A stretch of 64,000 bases of DNA from Collinsella sp. (lineage in GTDB: Bacteria > Actinomycetota > Coriobacteriia > Coriobacteriales > Coriobacteriaceae): positions 124,001 to 188,000 of the forward strand of contig JAUMPM010000018.1 of the NCBI GenBank assembly GCA_031294825.1, given 5' to 3'. Positions 59,139 through 64,000 of this stretch are shown in pieces (within the stretch, counting starts at the first letter, position 1; each line of letters starts with the position of its first letter). The notes below the pieces were generated by a model that searched no databases, was not told the DNA's origin, and saw only the letters and a list, made by a program, of their open reading frames with translations. The translations under genes and the position numbers were made by a program.

Positions 59139-61291
59139 TACGACCCACCGCCCAGAGCGCCAACCAGCGTGGCAACATCGACGGTGAGTGGGATGGAGCC
59201 GCCGCCGGGCAGAGGAATCTCCGCAAGCGTGAACACCGTACCGCTAATGGTGCGTTCGACTTGATATTCCAACGCCTCGCAAAGCGCCTTGGGATCGGTC
59301 ACGCCCAACGGAATACTTCGCAGCTTGTCTTGCGCTTGAGAGAGACCAGCAATGTCAGACCCCGGGCTCTTAATGACGTTGGCGGAATCGGTCAGCACTG
59401 GCTTTCGCAGGCGCAAGTCGCACGGTTCCAGACCCAACGCCGCCATGGACGCCGAAACGGTATCGCCGAGCCACGATGCGATGGAACCCAACGCGCCGCT
59501 GCCCCCTCCTAGGCCTTTAATCATCTCGTCCATAAGTTCGTCGGCCGAACCTTGGATATCACCGTATCCTACGAGCAGCCGTCCCCAAACATCCATGACG
59601 CCGTCGAGCACGCCGGCAACGCCGCCCGAGCGTTCCTTCAATGTCGAGAAAAATCGCGAAAGCACGTTGTTTTGCGCCGTCGCCTCATCGGGTGCCAACA
59701 CCGCGGCAGAGATAGCACCGCGATCGCCGAGCCTGACTGCCGTGCTAAACGAAGAGTTGAGCTCATCGGGGCTCGAGATGGCACCCGAAACCGCAAGGGC
59801 AACTACGCCGTTGCGACCGGGCGGAGCGATACGCGGACGCTCGCCCGAAAGCGCTTTGATGGCCTGGTCAAACGCATTGCTCGCACGGTCGGTCTCGTCT
59901 TCGGTCTGACGTTCGAGCTCGAGCTCTTTGTTGCGGCATTCGACGTAGTCTTCCAGGGCGTCTTTAAACTTGTCAAAGTGATACTCGAAGCCGTTTTCGA
60001 TAGAGGTTGAAGGCGCCGCAACAGCACCAAGCGACGAAACGCCAAAATGGCATTTGCTGCATTTATCCTGTCCATCGTAATCGGCAACCGAAGCAAATCC
60101 GCTCGGCGTCCCTTTCTTATAGTTAGGGCAGGTCGTCCCGTAATGCAGATACGCCTTGTCATCGTTCACGCTCGTCGGCCACACCGCATCGGTATAGAGC
60201 TCCGTCGCCCGAACCTCATCAGAGTTGCGCGGCAACAGTGGAATATAGGAGGAAACCCTGTCTCCGTTCTCGGTTATATATGCCCGATCGACCTCCGCAC
60301 TCGCATAGGTATAAAACGCCTTACGCGCCGCAGACTCTGCCCTCATCTCGACACTCGAGCCGTGGGGCTTCTCATTTGTCAGACGCCAATGGTAGTAGTC
60401 CTTCGCGCGATCAAGGGCAACTTGAGGCTCCCACGTAACGCTCGAAGCGTAATGCGGATTTTGAACACCGGAGAGATCCGTTAGGCTTTTCGCGCGCTCC
60501 CACATACACGAACAGCTGCCGACCGAACCTTTATCCGATCCACCGCAATCCGCTAGCCAGGCACGCTCCTTTGCCTTCGCCGTCTCCTCCGATGCTTTTT
60601 GTAGCTCCTCGGCCGCGCGCTCCAGATCTTCCGACGCATCTTTAATGGCATCGGTCGAGATCTCGGAACCCTCGAGCGCAACAAAATCAGACTCGGATGT
60701 CCTGGGCACGGCAAGCGCCGTACCGGTATAGGTCACACTATCGGTATCCTGCGCCGACACCGCCTGCGTGGCACGCGCGGCGATCAGATACGGCAGAGCC
60801 GTCTCGATTTTCTGTAAGCCTTCCGATGCGCTTTTGGCAAACTTGTTGCGCGTTTTAATGATCTCAATCCCGGTGTCGACCATATTGCCGGCAACTGGTT
60901 CGGCACCCGGGATGAGGATGGCGACCAGGCCCGTCCCGATTGTGGCAAACCCCGCCAGCCCCAGACTCAAGATGCTCGCATCAACCACCGTGGCAGCCGT
61001 GTGATAGGACGACACTACGTTGGCACCCGCCAGCGCGCCGCTATCGGCCGCCACCTGGGTATCCCCGGCACGCGACATGCTCCATATCGCCGCGGTCGAC
61101 GAAAACAACAACGTGAGCACCACTAGGATGACCACGGCAGAAGAAAGCGTGGTGTAGGCACCGTCTTCGATAAACAGGTCGATACCGGCGCGGCCCATAA
61201 AGCCGCCTCGCTTGCGATGGCAGCTCGGACGGCGCGTCAAAACGCATCTAGACCAGAAACGCTTAATCCCATGTAGCAATCCACGAATCAT
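59138..61291 (-). CDS. Large TadG-like Flp-locus membrane protein
   Basis: The 717-residue protein has a basic cytoplasmic start, a membrane helix at about 50-72 (SSAVVILVVLTLLFSSTAAIW), and QVAADSGALAGANVV just after it, the pattern of TadG/RcpE N-termini (SG-AD-ALA). The rest is a large external region with a coiled-coil stretch (about 195-240) and paired cysteines (CGGS, CSCM, CPNYK, CSKC), perhaps metal-binding or disulfides. The start ATG at 61291 has GGAGGG. It is unusually large for the family and probably acts at the cell surface. Confidence 0.75.
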   Translation of the reverse strand: MIRGLLHGIKRFWSRCVLTRRPSCHRKRGGFMGRAGIDLFIEDGAYTTLSSAVVILVVLTLLFSSTAAIWSMSRAGDTQVAADSGALAGANVVSSYHTAATVVDASILSLGLAGFATIGTGLVAILIPGAEPVAGNMVDTGIEIIKTRNKFAKSASEGLQKIETALPYLIAARATQAVSAQDTDSVTYTGTALAVPRTSESDFVALEGSEISTDAIKDASEDLERAAEELQKASEETAKAKERAWLADCGGSDKGSVGSCSCMWERAKSLTDLSGVQNPHYASSVTWEPQVALDRAKDYYHWRLTNEKPHGSSVEMRAESAARKAFYTYASAEVDRAYITENGDRVSSYIPLLPRNSDEVRATELYTDAVWPTSVNDDKAYLHYGTTCPNYKKGTPSGFASVADYDGQDKCSKCHFGVSSLGAVAAPSTSIENGFEYHFDKFKDALEDYVECRNKELELERQTEDETDRASNAFDQAIKALSGERPRIAPPGRNGVVALAVSGAISSPDELNSSFSTAVRLGDRGAISAAVLAPDEATAQNNVLSRFFSTLKERSGGVAGVLDGVMDVWGRLLVGYGDIQGSADELMDEMIKGLGGGSGALGSIASWLGDTVSASMAALGLEPCDLRLRKPVLTDSANVIKSPGSDIAGLSQAQDKLRSIPLGVTDPKALCEALEYQVERTISGTVFTLAEIPLPGGGSIPLTVDVATLVGALGGGS

Positions 61292-61745
61292 AATCTCCCT
61301 CCAGCCATTCGGGACGTGATTGATACGAGACATCGACCTTGAGCTCAACGTAGCCGCCCTCGGCGGTACCACCCATAGCCTGCGCAAACGCACCGATCAC
61401 AGGCAACGGCCTGACCTCGCCGGAAACGGACACGGACGAGACGCCACCCGCACCGGCCCGACCAAGCTCGATATTCCACGACAACGGCCCGCCGGCATGA
61501 AAGATCGAAACGTTGGGCACCGCGGCAAGCCGGCGGCGGGTGAACTCCTTAAGATCGTCGTCCTCCGCCGTCGTCGTGGTCATGAGCCGCGCGGTCTCGG
61601 CGGCGGCAGACTCCATGACCGCGCGCGTATAGAGCAGGCACACCGGTTGCAGTGCGAGAAGGATGAGCGTCAGAAACGTCGGCAGCAAAAAAGCGGCCTC
61701 GACCGTAGACTGCGCCCGGTCCTCGCGCGCGATATCAATACAACG
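61263..61745 (-). CDS. TadE-like pilus assembly protein
   Basis: With the TTG start at 61745 (AAGG upstream) the protein has 160 residues: EDRAQSTVEAAFLLPTFLTL is the TadE signature and membrane helix, followed by an external beta-rich domain. An ATG at 61799 would add 18 residues. It overlaps the upstream small gene by 11 bp and the downstream TadG-like gene by 29 bp, so the cluster is tightly coupled. Confidence 0.75.
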   Translation of the reverse strand, partial: RCIDIAREDRAQSTVEAAFLLPTFLTLILLALQPVCLLYTRAVMESAAAETARLMTTTTAEDDDLKEFTRRRLAAVPNVSIFHAGGPLSWNIELGRAGAGGVSSVSVSGEVRPLPVIGAFAQAMGGTAEGGYVELKVDVSYQSRPEWLEGDYDSWIATWD

Positions 61746-61953
61746 CAATGTCCTTAGCGCCCGCAGCGGCGTCGATAACCGACGTCGAGGCAACGCCATG
61801 GGATGCCGCCCGCTCAACCAGCGCCGCCAAGCGCCCATCGGTGCCAGCACGCCAAAGCCCCGCGATCGCCAGCACGATCGATAACAGCGCCACCGTGACG
61901 ATGGCGTATTCCACAGTCGCTTGGGCAACCTCTTCACGCAGAACGCCATGCAT
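61735..61953 (-). CDS. Small TadE/Flp-like pilin protein
   Basis: The 72-residue protein has EEVAQATVEYAIVTVALLSIVLAI, the Glu-x-x-x-Tyr pilin signature with one hydrophobic helix, then a helical tail. Flp-type pilins are cut before the hydrophobic segment and assembled. AAAGGAGGG lies 9 bp before the ATG. It may be a minor pilin. Confidence 0.75.
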   Translation of the reverse strand: MHGVLREEVAQATVEYAIVTVALLSIVLAIAGLWRAGTDGRLAALVERAASHGVASTSVIDAAAGAKDIALY

Positions 61954-61954
61954 T

Positions 61955-62518
61955 TCACGATCCCTCCTTTGAGCTTATTGTTTGCGGGACCAGGCGCACG
62001 GCGCGCAGACGACACGAAGCATCGCCGGTATCCGCGGCAACCGTCACCATATCGACCCAGCCGCGTCCGTCACGCACGATGGCGCCCCATACGTTGCCCT
62101 TAATATCGAGATAGCCGCTCAGGGCGAGCTGGGCCGTTGGCACCTCGCGGTAGGCGCGTAACATATCCGCCGCTGCCTCGGTCATCGGTCGGTCCTCGGA
62201 CCATGCAAGCCGGACCGCAATCGCGTTGTCCTCAGGCGAATCCGTCGCAGTGCCAGACCGCTTGTCGAGCGTCCGCAGAAAGGTTTGCGCCGTGACAGCG
62301 ACATCCGAATCGTCCGCATCTCGCATCTCATCTTTTTGAGTCGCCACCGCCGAATCTGAGCCCGAATCGAAGGCGGCCCCAGGACGCTGCTGCCGCGCGG
62401 CGTTAAGCCCCCAAAGCACCGCCGCTATCGCCACGGTCAGGCAAGCAAACACCAGCAGCACCCCGATGGGGCGCTCGCCCTCTACAGACTGTTGATGCCC
62501 TCGCTGATAGCGTTCCAT
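61955..62518 (-). CDS. Hypothetical membrane-anchored protein of the Tad locus
   Basis: The protein has up to 187 residues with one membrane helix (about 18-38, VLLVFACLTVAIAAVLWGL) and an external domain of about 145 residues without recognised motifs. The ATG at 62518 overlaps the flp gene by 37 bp and its ribosome site is weak; a GTG at 62461 is the alternative. Its place suggests an assembly factor. Confidence 0.65.
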   Translation of the reverse strand: MERYQRGHQQSVEGERPIGVLLVFACLTVAIAAVLWGLNAARQQRPGAAFDSGSDSAVATQKDEMRDADDSDVAVTAQTFLRTLDKRSGTATDSPEDNAIAVRLAWSEDRPMTEAAADMLRAYREVPTAQLALSGYLDIKGNVWGAIVRDGRGWVDMVTVAADTGDASCRLRAVRLVPQTISSKEGS

Positions 62519-62715
62519 AGATCTTGGACCTTGCCTTTAAATGCAACGATGGCAATAATCGCGATCACCACAAGCACGCCCACCAAAATGGCGTACTCGG
62601 TGGTACCCTGCGCGCTCTCCTCCCGCAACAGCTCCTTGGCATGCTGGCGAGCGCGGATCGCCCGGCAAAAAGCCCAGTTCCAAGCCTTGTCAGCAACTTC
62701 GACCATCGTGTTCAT
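62482..62715 (-). CDS. flp: Flp-type major pilin
   Basis: The 77-residue prepilin has a long leader for this class (about 36 residues) ending in ESAQG, then TTEYAILVGVLVVIAIIAIV, the Flp processing site and assembly helix with conserved Glu-Tyr. GGGAGG lies 5 bp before the ATG. It should form the pilus fibre once cut by a TadV-type peptidase, which is not in the window. Confidence 0.88.
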   Translation of the reverse strand: MNTMVEVADKAWNWAFCRAIRARQHAKELLREESAQGTTEYAILVGVLVVIAIIAIVAFKGKVQDLWNAISEGINSL

Positions 62716-62725
62716 GTATTCCTCC

Positions 62726-63367
62726 CTACATCATCCCGCCTGCTCCCAGCAGCGGGCCCAATATGGACAGAAGCAACGCCGGCAAGATGAGCGTGCCGGT
62801 GGGGATCAGCAGCTTGACGGGCGCACGCTCGATCTCACGCTCGACCGCGGCGCGATGAGCCGCACGGATCTCGCGACTTTGAGCGGCCAGCGTCTCGGCA
62901 AGTGGGGCACCCAGGGCGAGCGCCTGCCCCACCGTGATGGCAAAGGTCTCGAGCGCTCGTACGTCCAGATCGCGCGCGGCGGCCAACAACTCGTCCTCAC
63001 GCGTGCCCACGCCCACCTGCCACGCCATGCAGGCCCGCTCAAGGCGAAGAGCCAGCACTGACCGGCGGTTGGCGCAGAAAATCTCAAGCGCCGCATCAAA
63101 CGAAAGACCGGCCGAAAGACCCAAGCGCACAACATCGATCATCTCGGACACTTCGCCGAGCGAAACTCGCGCCGGGCCGCCCGCTCCAACCGCGCCCTTC
63201 ACTCGCGCGGTCAGGGCATCGACCACTGAGCGACCCGCGGCAGCGACCAGCACCGCCTCGCGCTTGCAGGCCCCTGCGATCTTGCGTGCATCCGCCCGAT
63301 CCAAACCCGTCGCGATAAATACACTCAGGGCGCACAGGCAAGCCGCAACTGCAACTGGGGCGCTCAT
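62726..63367 (-). CDS. tadC: TadC-like pilus membrane platform protein (T2SSF domain)
   Basis: The 213-residue protein has the T2SSF/GspF-like domain: MIDVVRLGLSAGLSFDAALE, a helical bundle, and EIERAPVKLLIPTGTLILPALLL with C-terminal membrane helices. TadC pairs with TadB as the inner membrane platform for the TadA ATPase. The ATG overlaps the tadB stop (ATGA). Confidence 0.85.
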   Translation of the reverse strand: MSAPVAVAACLCALSVFIATGLDRADARKIAGACKREAVLVAAAGRSVVDALTARVKGAVGAGGPARVSLGEVSEMIDVVRLGLSAGLSFDAALEIFCANRRSVLALRLERACMAWQVGVGTREDELLAAARDLDVRALETFAITVGQALALGAPLAETLAAQSREIRAAHRAAVEREIERAPVKLLIPTGTLILPALLLSILGPLLGAGGMM

Positions 63368-64000
63368 AGCTCCACCCTCATAATGCGCCGGATAACCACC
63401 AGGGCAACGGCGTTGAGGGCGAGACCCAGCACCACAGCGCCCGCACCGGCAGGCGTCGCAAGACCGCGACGAAAATCTGCCGAAAGCAGCGCCAACACCG
63501 CGCACATGCCCGCCGGCATCGCCGCGACCATATGCGCCGACATGCGAGCCTGCGACGTCTTGACATCCAGGCGGCGCTTGAGCTCAATGCGCTCCCCTAC
63601 CATGCTCGACGCCTCGGACAGTAAGTCGGCAAGCGGAGCGCCGGTGCGCTGTGACACCTTAAGCGCCAAGGTCACAAGCGAAAGACCGGGGGCGTCGATG
63701 CGCACGAGCAAGTCATCGAGCGCGTCGGTCGCCGAGATACCGCAATCGATCGCCGCCGCCACCCGCAAAAACTCGGTATGCACCGGTTCTTGCGCATGAG
63801 CGCCCACAAAGCGCATGCCCTGGGCCAGCGAATGTCCCGAGGCAAGCGACATGGAAAGTGCGGTAAACGCCTCGGGCATGGCCTCTTCTGCATCGTGTTG
63901 CTCGCGCCGGCTCTCAAAGCCATCCCGAGCGGCGCCAGCGGCAATCGGAGCAACAAGTCCCAAGGCAAACCCGAGGGGCGATAACGACACCATCGTTAGT
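63364..64000 (-). CDS. tadB: TadB-like pilus membrane platform protein, 5' end outside the window
   Basis: Residues visible include MPEAFTALSMSLASGHSLAQGM and LALKVSQRTGAPLADLL, the T2SSF signature, and three C-terminal membrane segments. The frame remains open to the window edge, and 209 residues from the first Met is short for TadB, so the gene is probably cut. It is upstream of tadC and overlaps it by 4 bp. The ATPase tadA is expected next, beyond the window. Confidence 0.8.
   Translation of the reverse strand, partial: LTMVSLSPLGFALGLVAPIAAGAARDGFESRREQHDAEEAMPEAFTALSMSLASGHSLAQGMRFVGAHAQEPVHTEFLRVAAAIDCGISATDALDDLLVRIDAPGLSLVTLALKVSQRTGAPLADLLSEASSMVGERIELKRRLDVKTSQARMSAHMVAAMPAGMCAVLALLSADFRRGLATPAGAGAVVLGLALNAVALVVIRRIMRVEL

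Overview
The window is about 64 kb of GC-rich bacterial chromosome from what is most likely a Coriobacteriia gut bacterium, probably Collinsella or a close relative. That placement is an inference from gene content and style: nickel-dependent lactate racemase genes, FeoB with a Cys-rich partner, phosphoenolpyruvate carboxylase, a CpsB/CpsD/CpsC tyrosine-phosphorylation set, a Flp/Tad pilus locus, AGGAGG-like ribosome binding sites and extensive GC-driven antisense reading frames. No rRNA, prophage, transposase or CRISPR array is visible.

Layout. 0-5 kb: regulators (LacI fragment, GntR), a solitary AAA ATPase behind four 10-bp iterons, and an old-yellow-enzyme type reductase. 5-11 kb: ferrous iron uptake (feoA-feoA-feoB-Cys-rich protein), an HPr-like protein, aspS, serB. 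11.6-16.3 kb: a lactate racemase locus split into two converging arms (larB-larC1-tetR on plus, larA-larD on minus). 17-31 kb: PEP carboxylase, hisS, an MFS carrier, an M20 amidohydrolase, an EamA transporter and two coupled YhgE/Pip proteins. 31-41.6 kb: htpG, a GNAT, the cpsC-cpsD-cpsB module, pstB-phoB-phoR, and a VanRS-like two-component pair divergent from a D-Ala-D-Ala carboxypeptidase. 43-54 kb: tRNA-Ser, two identical tRNA-Arg, serS, proC, rlmH, an SPFH protein, tRNA-Leu, tatD, ksgA. 54-64 kb: metG, rsmI, a GH5-like protein, a 62-bp tandem repeat, tRNA-Phe, and a Tad/Flp pilus locus running off the right edge.

The most unusual feature is between the genes. Many spacers hold long nested palindromes: outer arms of 15-30 bp enclose an inner hairpin. 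They fall into recurring families in which short unpaired or looped motifs are conserved while the stems differ by compensatory changes. Family I lies at 14.1 and 17.0 kb (plus a decayed copy at 16.9 kb). Family II lies at 23.2, 25.9 and 31.3 kb. Family III is complete at 49.0 kb, with one arm repeated at 5.2 kb. A further element sits beside three different tRNA genes (Ser, Arg, Phe), flanked by copies of the host tRNA 3' end and terminator. Covariation of this kind argues for structured RNA or a hairpin-dependent mobile element. I do not recognise any of these families.

Several proteins have residue changes that matter: the HPr-like protein has Asp at position 46 where HPr has the regulatory Ser, the GH5-like protein lacks the acid/base Glu of its NEP motif, and LarC ends after its LarC1 half. 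LarA is well supported from a TTG start because its catalytic residues then fall on the numbering of the Lactobacillus enzyme.
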